A stretch of DNA of 8,474 nucleotides from an uncultured Ruaniaceae bacterium (GTDB lineage: Bacteria > Actinomycetota > Actinomycetes > Actinomycetales > Beutenbergiaceae): positions 1 to 8,474 of the forward strand of contig CAMXUZ010000248.1 in assembly GCA_947251855.1 (NCBI GenBank). Reading direction: 5' to 3'. The first letter of the stretch is position 1, and every line of letters starts with the position of its first letter. A model generated the notes under the pieces. The model did not search any database. It was not told the DNA's origin and saw only the letters and a program-made list of their open reading frames with translations. The translations under genes and the position numbers were made by a program. Below are positions 1 through 6,412 of this stretch, piece by piece.

Positions 1-1
1 G

Positions 2-1339
2 TGGGGAGTCGATGCTGCGCTGCTCGACGAGGTTCCCCCGACCCGGCTGGGCCCCTTCCTCCCCGCCGCACCTGGCGAGGAACCCGCCGAGCAGGGGGAT
101 GAGACGGCCGTGCCCGACCCGCTCCAGTGGGACCCCGCGAAGAGTTCGGTTGAACTCGCACAGAAGCTCCGCGCCGCGACCGGCGACCGGGACGTCCTTT
201 CCCTCGGGTGGGCGCGGCCCGATTGGGAAGCACTCCTTCGGGCCGGAGCGGACGGCGAGGACCTGCGCGAACGGAACGCCAGCCGCGCACGTACCCTCCT
301 CGAGGAGGCGGAACTATCCCCGGCGGATGGGGTGATCTGGTCCTTCACCGGCCTCGACTCGGGGTCGATCTCCCGGCTCGATGAGCGCACCAACACCGTT
401 CTCATCCCGGCCACGGAAGCGGGAGCCAACTTCGTCCCACCCACGGCGGGGCATCTGACCGTCCGCTCCCCGGACGCGGGCTTGACCGATCTGTTGTTGG
501 CACGCACCGAGCCGCGCGAACTCCTCGCTCGCACCCTGATCGAAGCCCAGGAGGAGAGCTCCTCCCTCCTCGTCACACTGCCACCAGAGCTCACCGCGGA
601 GCAGGCCGAGCTCGTCGCGGAAAACCTTCAGGTGCTGGAAAAGGCCCCGTGGCTCGAGCTCTCCCCGCTCACTTCCCCCACGCCGGGCCGGGGCGTCGCG
701 GGCGGGTTGCCGCCGTTGAGTTCGCACCTCACGAGCTCCGACGTCGAGGCGCTTGCCGGCTCCCTCGCCCGCGCCGACTCCTTCGCCTCCCTCACCGAGG
801 CCCCCGAACGGGTCGGGGCGCTGTTCGAGACGACGGCCTTCCTCGCCGGGTCGGAGGTATGGCGGGACGATCCCTCCCAGCAGCAGGAACTCCTCGCCGA
901 GGTGGAGGACGCTTCCAGCGCGCAGTTCCTCACGATCGAGCGCCCCTCCACCGTCAACCTCATCTCCCAGGGCGGCGATCTGCCCGTCTCGGTGGAGAAT
1001 GAGAGCCCGCTCCCGTTGCATCCCACCGTGCTCGTGCAGCCGGAGGACGCCCGCCTACTGGCGGAGGACCCGGTGACCGCGAGCCTGGAGCCCGGGCAGA
1101 GCACGACGGTGCGCGTTCCCATCACGGCGGTCGCGAACGGGAACGTCTCGGCGACGATCCGCCTGGTGAACGACGAGGGTGAGGACGTCGCCGCGGCCCA
1201 GAACTTCACCGTGCGGGTCCGCGCCGACTGGGAAACCACCGGCACGGCCGTGCTCGCCGGGGTCGTTGCCGTAGGATTCCTGTTCGGACTCTTCCGTAAT
1301 ATCCGATCCGGCCGCCGGGCGCGGAGGCAGAATGGCTAA
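2..1339 (+). CDS. DUF6049-family membrane-anchored exported protein, 5' end outside window
   Basis: The reading frame is open from the first complete codon at position 2, so the gene begins upstream; the in-frame GTG at 110 is probably internal. The earliest residues (WGVDAALLDEV) resemble the 'VDPALL' segment seen in the middle of DUF6049 proteins. The C-terminal part has a predicted beta-rich stretch (about 980-1230; LPVSVENESPLPL, then LEPGQSTTVRVPI) like the Ig-like end of that family. One membrane helix follows (about 1240-1292) and then a short Arg-rich cytoplasmic tail (RSGRRARRQNG). This implies an extracytoplasmic protein anchored by its C-terminus. The gene overlaps murJ by 8 nt, so the two are very likely co-translated, as Rv3909 precedes Rv3910 in M. 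tuberculosis. No catalytic motif is visible and the molecular function is unknown; a supporting role in MurJ or cell-wall work is inferred from position only. Confidence 0.83.
   Translation, partial: WGVDAALLDEVPPTRLGPFLPAAPGEEPAEQGDETAVPDPLQWDPAKSSVELAQKLRAATGDRDVLSLGWARPDWEALLRAGADGEDLRERNASRARTLLEEAELSPADGVIWSFTGLDSGSISRLDERTNTVLIPATEAGANFVPPTAGHLTVRSPDAGLTDLLLARTEPRELLARTLIEAQEESSSLLVTLPPELTAEQAELVAENLQVLEKAPWLELSPLTSPTPGRGVAGGLPPLSSHLTSSDVEALAGSLARADSFASLTEAPERVGALFETTAFLAGSEVWRDDPSQQQELLAEVEDASSAQFLTIERPSTVNLISQGGDLPVSVENESPLPLHPTVLVQPEDARLLAEDPVTASLEPGQSTTVRVPITAVANGNVSATIRLVNDEGEDVAAAQNFTVRVRADWETTGTAVLAGVVAVGFLFGLFRNIRSGRRARRQNG
1323..1327 (+). promoter_or_regulatory. Ribosome-binding site of murJ inside the DUF6049 gene
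   Basis: GGAGG lies 4 nt before ATG 1332. It sits within the last codons of the upstream gene, which ends at TAA 1337-1339. The overlap and the strong Shine-Dalgarno sequence fix the murJ start. Confidence 0.8.
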
Positions 1340-4300
1340 GAAGACACTCGCAGGTTCCGCTGCCGTCATGGCCTCGGGAACCCTAGTCTCCCGGGTCCTC
1401 GGACTCGCCCGCGCCGCGATGCTCGCCGCGGCGATCGCGACCGTGGGAGGCGCGGCCGACGCCTTCTCCGTCGCGAACAAGCTCCCCACGATCATCTATA
1501 TGCTCATCGCCGGCGGGGTCCTCAACGCCGTCCTCGTGCCGCAGATCGTCCGGGCGATGCGACAACCCGACGGCGGCAACCGGTACGTCAACCAACTCCT
1601 CACCCTCGGCACCGGAGTGCTTGCGGGGGTGACGGCGCTCCTCACCGCGGGCGCGAGCGTCCTGCTCACCCTCTACGCCGCGCGGATGAGCCCGGAGTGG
1701 CAACCGCTGGCATTGGCGTTCGCCTACATCTGCCTCCCGCAACTGTTCTTCTACGGCCTGTACACCCTCCTCGGGCAGGTGCTCAACGCCCGCGGCAACT
1801 TCGGCCCCTACATGTGGGCACCCGCCCTCAACAACATCGTCTCCATCATCGGGCTGGGGGTATACCTCTACCTCTACGGCGAGTATCAGGTCAGCGCCGT
1901 CACCCCCGCCGATTGGGATGCCACCCGGATCTGGCTCGTCGCCGGCACCGCGACGGCGGGCATCGCCGCCCAGGCCCTCGTGCTGCTCATCCCCCTGTAC
2001 CGCAGCGGGTTCCGGCTCAAGCCCGTGTTCAAGTTCCGTGGCTCCGGGCTCGGGCGGGCCTCGAAGGTCGCGGGGTGGGCATTCGCGGCGCTCGCGGCGG
2101 GGCAACTGGGCTACCTCGTCATCTCCAACCTCGCCGTCGCGGCAGGGACCGCGGGCTCGGAACTGGGGATAACTATCGCCGGGAACGCCTCCTACGACCA
2201 CGCGTTCACGATCTTCATGCTCCCCCAATCGCTCATCACCGTCTCGTTGGTGACGGCGATGTTCACCCGGCTCTCCCACCACGCCGTCGCGGGCGAAGCA
2301 GAAACGGTGCGTGACCAACTCTCGATGGGTCTGCGCACGCTCGGGGTGTTCACCGTGTTCGCGACCGCCGCGCTGATGGTGCTCGCGATCCCCGTCGTCG
2401 CGCTGATCCTCGCGGGCAGCCCCACGTGGGAGGCCCAACAGGCGATCGGGCACGTCGTCGTCGCTTTCGCCCTCGGCCTCGTGCCGATCGGGGCGTGGAC
2501 GATGGTGCAACGGGTGTACTTCGCCTACGAGGACACGAAGAGCCTGTTCCTCATCCAGATCCCGATGATGCTCATCGTCGTCGCCTCCTGCGGGGTCGCC
2601 TACCTCTTCTTCCCGCCCACGTGGTGGGTCGTCGTCGGGGCCGCGCTGGGAACAACCATTTCCAACTCCTTCGGCGCCGTCGTCTCCTACCTCGCCCTGC
2701 GCCGGAAGCTGCCCAGCCTCGACGGCGCCCGGGTGTTACGCACGCACCTGCGCCTCGTCATCGCCGTCCTGCCGCCCACGCTGCTCGGGTGGGGGCTGCT
2801 GCACGTGTGGGGGGTGCAAGCGGGGTTGCTCGGCTCCCTCGCCCGGGTCGCCGTCATCGGCGTGCTCATGGGCGTGGGCTACCTCGTGCTGTTGCGCCTG
2901 CTCAACGTCACCGAACTCGACGGACTGGTCGCGCGCGTGGTGGGGATGGTTGAACCGCTCACCCGCCGCGTTTCACCCCTCGTCGCCCGTCTTCCAGGAT
3001 CGGCTGCGTTGCGTAAGATGGGTTCGTTCTTTGCTCCGTCTGAGATGAAGGCTGGTGTCGTGAGCGAACAGTGGGAAGCCGGAGACGTTATCGCAGATCG
3101 GTACCGTCTTATTTCCCGCGCATCCGTCCATGCGGGGGAAGAGTATTCGCTGACCACGTGGCAGGCGGAGGACACGATCCTCGCCAAATCGATCCGCGCG
3201 CTCATCCTCACCGGCGACGCCGATCGGGTCGCCGCCGCGCTTGATGCGGCCCGCCGCCGCGCCGTGCTCACCGATCCGTATTTCCCGCGGATCTACCGGG
3301 TCCTCGAAGCCGGGGAGGCGGGCGTGGTCATCACCGGTGTCGTCGATGGCCCCAACCTCACCGAGCTCATCGCCAATGGCGCGATCAGCGCCGAGGAGGT
3401 TCGCTCCGTCGTGGGTGAGGCCGCAACGGGCCTCGAGCGGGCCCGCCGCCAGGGCGTGCAGCATCTCGCCCTCACTCCCGATTCCATCGCCCTGCACGAC
3501 GGCTCGGTGCAGGTCCTTGGCCTCGGCTTCGAAGCGGCGCTCAAGGGAGTCTCGGCGAAATCCTCCGAACTGGGAGCGCGTAAAGATGCGGTCGCTCTCG
3601 CGCAGATCCTCTTCGCGGGGCTCTCCGGCAAGTGGGTCGGTTCGCAGAAGACCGACCTTCCCCCCGCGAGCCAGGCGGTCTCCAGCGCCCAGCAGCTCCA
3701 CGAGCTCGCTCCCGACGCGCCGATGGACCTCATCCGGCTCGCTCACCTGACGATCAGCCCCTTCGAGGAGGGCCCGCACACCCCGGGCGAACTCGCCGAG
3801 AGCCTGCGCCCGTGGCAGCCGGTACCTTCTCCCGCCCCGGCGATGATGTTGTCGGAGGATTTCACAACGGGAAGCTTCGAGGCCGTCGCCGTGAGCGACA
3901 ACGTCGATTCCCCGCCCGCCCCCGCTCCTCACGAGGCGGAAGACTCCAGCGCCGGCGAGGAGAGTCACGGGCACTCCGATCCCTCCCCTGAGCCCGCGGA
4001 GGATTTCGGAGGGCACCGCGAGGGTGGGGTGATCGCGCCCGCCTCCTCACTCGTCGCCGGACCGCGCGGCTGGGACGTTCCCGCAACGAGCGAACCGGTG
4101 GAGATCCGGCGCACGTCCGTTCGCCCGAGCCCGCCGGCTGGGAGCGGAGACTCCACGTTCGGACCCGCCCCGGAACGCCAGTTCACGCAGGTCCAGCCCC
4201 CCGCACCCGCCGCGACCCCTCCTGCGGCCACCCCGACCTCGGCGGCAAAGTCCCGCGATCACCGCGAGCGGCTCCGCTCGTTCACCTCCGGGATCGCTGA

Positions 4301-4979
4301 ACAGTTCCGACCCGTCGGGGACGAGCCTCAGGAACGCCGATTCAATCCGGCAGGTTTCGTGCTGCTCGGCATGCTCGCGCTCGTGGTGTTCGCCCTCGTG
4401 CTCGCCTCCTCGAGCCTGCGCTCGGCCCGCAATTTCGAACCCGCACCGCTGCCCCCGCCCACCCCGATTGCTACCGAGACGCAGGAGCCGGAGGAGCCCG
4501 AAGCCACGCCAGAGGAAGAACCCGAGCCCACCCCGGAGAAGGAGGAGCCCAAGCCGATCAAGATCAAGGAGGCGGTGAGTTACGACCCCTCCACCGGGGC
4601 CGGTGAGAACCAGGACCTCGCGCACCTGGCGATCGACGACGATCCCTCGACGATCTGGCGCTCCCTTCGGTACAACGACCCTACGTATGCGATCAAGGAC
4701 GGACTCGGGTTCTCCATCGTCCTCGAGGACGAGACGGAGGTTTCCGAGGTGGTCCTCCTCGTCGACGGAAAGGGCGGCCAGGTCGAAGTGCGCGCGGGTG
4801 ATCCGAAGGACCCGACGAAGGGGGACGTACTCGCCTCGGGCGCGATCGACCACGAGACGACCTTCACGTTCGATGAACCGGTGGAAACCGACACGATCGT
4901 GCTGTGGTTCCCCGAACTGCCCGTCGCCGATTCCGACGGAATGAACCGGATCGAACTCGCCGAGGTGTCAATTGAGTGA
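1332..4979 (+). CDS. murJ: MurJ lipid II flippase fused to pseudokinase and extracellular beta-sandwich domain
   Basis: The 1215-residue product has the architecture of mycobacterial MviN/MurJ (Rv3910). Residues 1 to about 527 form the polytopic MurJ/MviN core of the MOP exporter superfamily, which moves lipid II across the membrane. Its N-terminus shows SRVLGLAR (R21, R27), D43 and NKLP (49-52), matching the conserved Arg/Asp cavity region. Residues about 590-828 resemble a Ser/Thr kinase but lack catalysis: no glycine loop, SIRALIL (R622) where the VAIK lysine is expected, HLALTPD (711-717) for HRDLKPEN, and LGF (731-733) for DFG. A Pro/Ser-rich linker (about 829-1003), a membrane helix (about 1008-1030) and a Pro/Glu stalk (about 1037-1075) lead to an extracellular discoidin-like beta-sandwich (about 1080-1215; AIDDDPSTIWRS). 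In mycobacteria the pseudokinase is phosphorylated by PknB and binds FhaA; the same control is inferred here. Codon use dips sharply at the flippase/pseudokinase junction. Confidence 0.93.
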   Translation: MAKKTLAGSAAVMASGTLVSRVLGLARAAMLAAAIATVGGAADAFSVANKLPTIIYMLIAGGVLNAVLVPQIVRAMRQPDGGNRYVNQLLTLGTGVLAGVTALLTAGASVLLTLYAARMSPEWQPLALAFAYICLPQLFFYGLYTLLGQVLNARGNFGPYMWAPALNNIVSIIGLGVYLYLYGEYQVSAVTPADWDATRIWLVAGTATAGIAAQALVLLIPLYRSGFRLKPVFKFRGSGLGRASKVAGWAFAALAAGQLGYLVISNLAVAAGTAGSELGITIAGNASYDHAFTIFMLPQSLITVSLVTAMFTRLSHHAVAGEAETVRDQLSMGLRTLGVFTVFATAALMVLAIPVVALILAGSPTWEAQQAIGHVVVAFALGLVPIGAWTMVQRVYFAYEDTKSLFLIQIPMMLIVVASCGVAYLFFPPTWWVVVGAALGTTISNSFGAVVSYLALRRKLPSLDGARVLRTHLRLVIAVLPPTLLGWGLLHVWGVQAGLLGSLARVAVIGVLMGVGYLVLLRLLNVTELDGLVARVVGMVEPLTRRVSPLVARLPGSAALRKMGSFFAPSEMKAGVVSEQWEAGDVIADRYRLISRASVHAGEEYSLTTWQAEDTILAKSIRALILTGDADRVAAALDAARRRAVLTDPYFPRIYRVLEAGEAGVVITGVVDGPNLTELIANGAISAEEVRSVVGEAATGLERARRQGVQHLALTPDSIALHDGSVQVLGLGFEAALKGVSAKSSELGARKDAVALAQILFAGLSGKWVGSQKTDLPPASQAVSSAQQLHELAPDAPMDLIRLAHLTISPFEEGPHTPGELAESLRPWQPVPSPAPAMMLSEDFTTGSFEAVAVSDNVDSPPAPAPHEAEDSSAGEESHGHSDPSPEPAEDFGGHREGGVIAPASSLVAGPRGWDVPATSEPVEIRRTSVRPSPPAGSGDSTFGPAPERQFTQVQPPAPAATPPAATPTSAAKSRDHRERLRSFTSGIAEQFRPVGDEPQERRFNPAGFVLLGMLALVVFALVLASSSLRSARNFEPAPLPPPTPIATETQEPEEPEATPEEEPEPTPEKEEPKPIKIKEAVSYDPSTGAGENQDLAHLAIDDDPSTIWRSLRYNDPTYAIKDGLGFSIVLEDETEVSEVVLLVDGKGGQVEVRAGDPKDPTKGDVLASGAIDHETTFTFDEPVETDTIVLWFPELPVADSDGMNRIELAEVSIE
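3048..3062 (+). promoter_or_regulatory. Candidate internal translation start for the pseudokinase half of murJ
   Basis: AAGG (3048-3051) lies 8 nt before an in-frame GTG (3060-3062, residue 577), and the protein continues SEQWEAGDVIADRYRL, which reads like a natural N-terminus directly before the kinase fold. Around it, 21 of 48 codons from 3003 to 3146 end in A or T, against 2 of 52 from 2703 to 2858. Lower GC is common at translation starts in GC-rich genomes. Initiation here would give a 639-residue protein with pseudokinase, one membrane helix and the extracellular domain but no flippase. It may equally be a relic of two once-separate genes. Confidence 0.35.
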
Positions 4980-5005
4980 GTCGGGCCACGTTCCACCCCC
5001 CTCTC

Positions 5006-5032
5006 GGGAACACACGGGCGCGAAGAGTCGTT
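5006..5032 (+). promoter_or_regulatory. Predicted SigR/SigH-type (disulfide-stress) promoter of trxBA
   Basis: The -35 element GGGAAC (5006-5011) is followed by an 18-nt spacer and GTT (5030-5032), or 17 nt and CGTT (5029-5032). This fits the known actinobacterial SigR/SigH consensus GGGAAY-N18-GTT. Thioredoxin genes are classical members of that regulon in Streptomyces and mycobacteria. Transcription should start around 5037-5041, giving a short leader of about 35-40 nt before GTG 5076. It lies 27 nt after the murJ stop codon. The match is by eye and unproven experimentally. Confidence 0.72.
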
Positions 5033-5063
5033 GGGATATGTGAGACTTATTAGAACCACCGAT

Positions 5064-5067
5064 AGGA
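5064..5067 (+). promoter_or_regulatory. Ribosome-binding site of trxB, deciding the GTG 5076 start
   Basis: AGGA lies 8 nt before GTG 5076. The longer frame from TTG 5031 has no comparable site, and that TTG lies inside the predicted -10 element. Confidence 0.65.
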
Positions 5068-5075
5068 AACCTCTC

Positions 5076-6044
5076 GTGTCAACTCCCACACACAACGTCA
5101 TCATTATCGGCTCCGGCCCCGCCGGTTACACCGCCGCGATCTACGCCGCTCGCGCTGGCCTGGAACCGCTGATGTTCGCCGGCTCGATCGACGCCGGGGG
5201 CGCCCTGATGAACACCACCGATGTGGAGAACTTCCCCGGCTTCCCGGACGGTGTCATGGGGCCCGAACTCATGATGAACCTGCAACAGCAGGCCGAACGC
5301 TTCGGCACCGACATCCGCCTGGAAGACATCGAATCCGCCACGCTCACCGGCACGGTCAAGTCGGTGACGACGACGGATGGGGAGACCTTTCACGCCCGCT
5401 CGGTGATCCTCGCCATGGGGTCGGCCTACAAGGAGCTCGGCCTGCCCGAGGAGAAGTCCTTCACCGGCCGCGGCCTGAGCTGGTGCGCGACCTGCGACGG
5501 GTTCTTCTTCAAGGATCAGCACATCGTCGTCGTCGGCGGCGGGGATTCGGCGATGGAAGAGGCGCTCTTCCTCACCCGCTTCGCGTCCAAGGTCACCATC
5601 GTGCACCGCCGCGACGAACTGCGCGCCTCGAAGATCATGGCCGACCGTGCGATGGCGGATCCGAAGATCACCTTCGAATGGAACAGCGAAGTCGCCCAGA
5701 TCCTCGGTGAGGACCGCGTGACCGGCGTCCGGCTCCGTGACACGGTCACCGGCGAGGAACGGGACTTGGAGGCCGGTGCCTTGTTCGTCGCGATCGGCCA
5801 CCTGCCGCGGACCGATCTCGTCAAGGGCCAGGTCGACCTCAAGGACGGCGGCTACATCTCCGTGGCCTCCCCAAGCACTCACACGAACCTCACGGGCGTA
5901 TTCGCGGCCGGCGACGTCGTCGACGATCACTACCGACAGGCGATCACTGCCGCGGGCACCGGCTGTTCAGCGGCCCTCGACGCCGAGCGCTATCTCGCAG
6001 AAGCGGCTGCCCCGGTCAAGGCTGAAGCAACCGTCTCGGCCTGA
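5076..6044 (+). CDS. trxB: Thioredoxin reductase (NADPH, FAD-dependent)
   Basis: This 322-residue enzyme passes electrons from NADPH through FAD and a redox disulfide to thioredoxin in the cytoplasm. The N-terminal FAD-binding motif is GSGPAG (12-17). The active site is WCATCDG, with Cys137 and Cys140. The NADPH domain shows GGGDSAMEE (154-162) and HRR (177-179), the latter typical for binding the 2'-phosphate. The C-terminal FAD motif is GDVVD (from 279). Length and motif spacing are standard for low-molecular-weight bacterial TrxB. I chose GTG 5076 because of the AGGA site, the immediate start of the FAD-binding strand (VIIIG) and the promoter overlapping the alternative TTG at 5031. The partner trxA follows after 44 nt. 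Induction by disulfide stress is inferred from the promoter. Confidence 0.97.
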   Translation: MSTPTHNVIIIGSGPAGYTAAIYAARAGLEPLMFAGSIDAGGALMNTTDVENFPGFPDGVMGPELMMNLQQQAERFGTDIRLEDIESATLTGTVKSVTTTDGETFHARSVILAMGSAYKELGLPEEKSFTGRGLSWCATCDGFFFKDQHIVVVGGGDSAMEEALFLTRFASKVTIVHRRDELRASKIMADRAMADPKITFEWNSEVAQILGEDRVTGVRLRDTVTGEERDLEAGALFVAIGHLPRTDLVKGQVDLKDGGYISVASPSTHTNLTGVFAAGDVVDDHYRQAITAAGTGCSAALDAERYLAEAAAPVKAEATVSA

Positions 6045-6079
6045 GCTTTCTTCGCGAATCACACACCCTAACCCGTTTT

Positions 6080-6086
6080 GGAGGAG
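6080..6086 (+). promoter_or_regulatory. Ribosome-binding site of trxA (TTG start)
   Basis: GGAGGAG is a near-perfect Shine-Dalgarno sequence. Its GGAGG core (6080-6084) ends 4 nt before TTG 6089, supporting this rare start codon; no other start fits the thioredoxin N-terminus. The rest of the 44-nt trxB-trxA gap has only an 8-nt palindrome (TTCGCGAA, 6051-6058) and no convincing terminator or promoter. Confidence 0.8.
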
Positions 6087-6088
6087 AA

Positions 6089-6412
6089 TTGAGCAAGATC
6101 AAAGACACCAGCGACGCCACCTTCGACGCCGATGTGCTGCAAGCATCCGGGCCCGTCCTCGTGGAGTTCTGGGCCCCGTGGTGCGGCCCCTGCCGTCAGG
6201 TTGCGCCGATCCTGGAAGAGATCGCGGGCGAGACCGACCGCCTCACCATCATGAAGCTCAACGTGGACGAGAACCCGCAGACCGCCGCGAACTACGGAGT
6301 GTTGTCGATCCCCATGATGAACCTGTACGTCAACGGCGAGGTCGCGCGCACGATCGTCGGGGCACAGCCGAAGAAGTCGATCCTGTCAGAAGTCGAAGAA
6401 TACGTGAAGTAG
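6089..6412 (+). CDS. trxA: Thioredoxin
   Basis: This 107-residue single-domain thioredoxin is a cytoplasmic dithiol donor for ribonucleotide reductase, peroxiredoxins and other oxidised proteins, recycled by the neighbouring TrxB. The active site is WAPWCGPC with Cys32 and Cys35, the same numbering as in E. coli. The cis-proline is Pro75 in the sequence SIPMMNLY. Family members usually have SIPT there, so Met76 is a small deviation next to the substrate groove. The NGE turn before the last strand is present. The start is TTG 6089, supported by a strong ribosome-binding site. The TAG stop is followed immediately by the ATG of the aminotransferase gene. Confidence 0.97.
   Translation: MSKIKDTSDATFDADVLQASGPVLVEFWAPWCGPCRQVAPILEEIAGETDRLTIMKLNVDENPQTAANYGVLSIPMMNLYVNGEVARTIVGAQPKKSILSEVEEYVK

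Larger units (their letters stand above)
4980..5075 (+). other. 96-nt intergenic region between murJ and trxB
   Basis: This is the only substantial gap in the window. It holds the thiol-stress-type promoter (5006-5032) and the trxB leader. I see no clear hairpin with a T-run after the murJ stop, so read-through from murJ into trxB is possible. There is no sigM or anti-sigma gene here, unlike M. tuberculosis. Confidence 0.7.

Noticed and set aside
110..112. GTG 110 as the true start of the DUF6049 gene
   Set aside because: The frame stays open to the window edge and the upstream residues (WGVDAALLDEV) match the family, so the gene starts before the window.
2181..2206. Second SigR/SigH-like motif, GGGAAC (2181-2186) with GTT at 2204-2206
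   Set aside because: It lies deep inside murJ with a 17-nt spacing and no downstream start in reach. Such short motifs are expected by chance in GC-rich coding DNA.
1697..2314. Plus-strand alternate-frame open frames inside murJ (also 2426-2953)
   Set aside because: Arg/Pro/His-rich translations typical of shifted frames, while the overlapping murJ frame has clear membrane helices and family motifs.
1383..2510. Long minus-strand open frame (375 codons) antisense to murJ, with similar ones at 2973-4016, 4047-4853 and 314-1021
   Set aside because: Low-complexity, Arg/Gly/Asp/Glu-rich translations without motifs; they are shadows of the GC-biased + strand genes.
5031..5075. Longer trxB beginning at TTG 5031 (15 extra residues)
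   Set aside because: The TTG lies in the predicted -10 element, has no ribosome-binding site, and the added residues are not part of the TrxB fold; GTG 5076 has AGGA at 8 nt.
5079..5930. Long minus-strand open frame (283 codons) antisense to trxB
   Set aside because: Its protein has no recognisable domain, and it mirrors a well-supported gene. GC-rich codons leave few stops on the opposite strand.
6051..6058. Palindrome TTCGCGAA between trxB and trxA as an operator or terminator
   Set aside because: It is only 8 nt, has no loop or T-run, and is not repeated near other genes; chance is enough to explain it.
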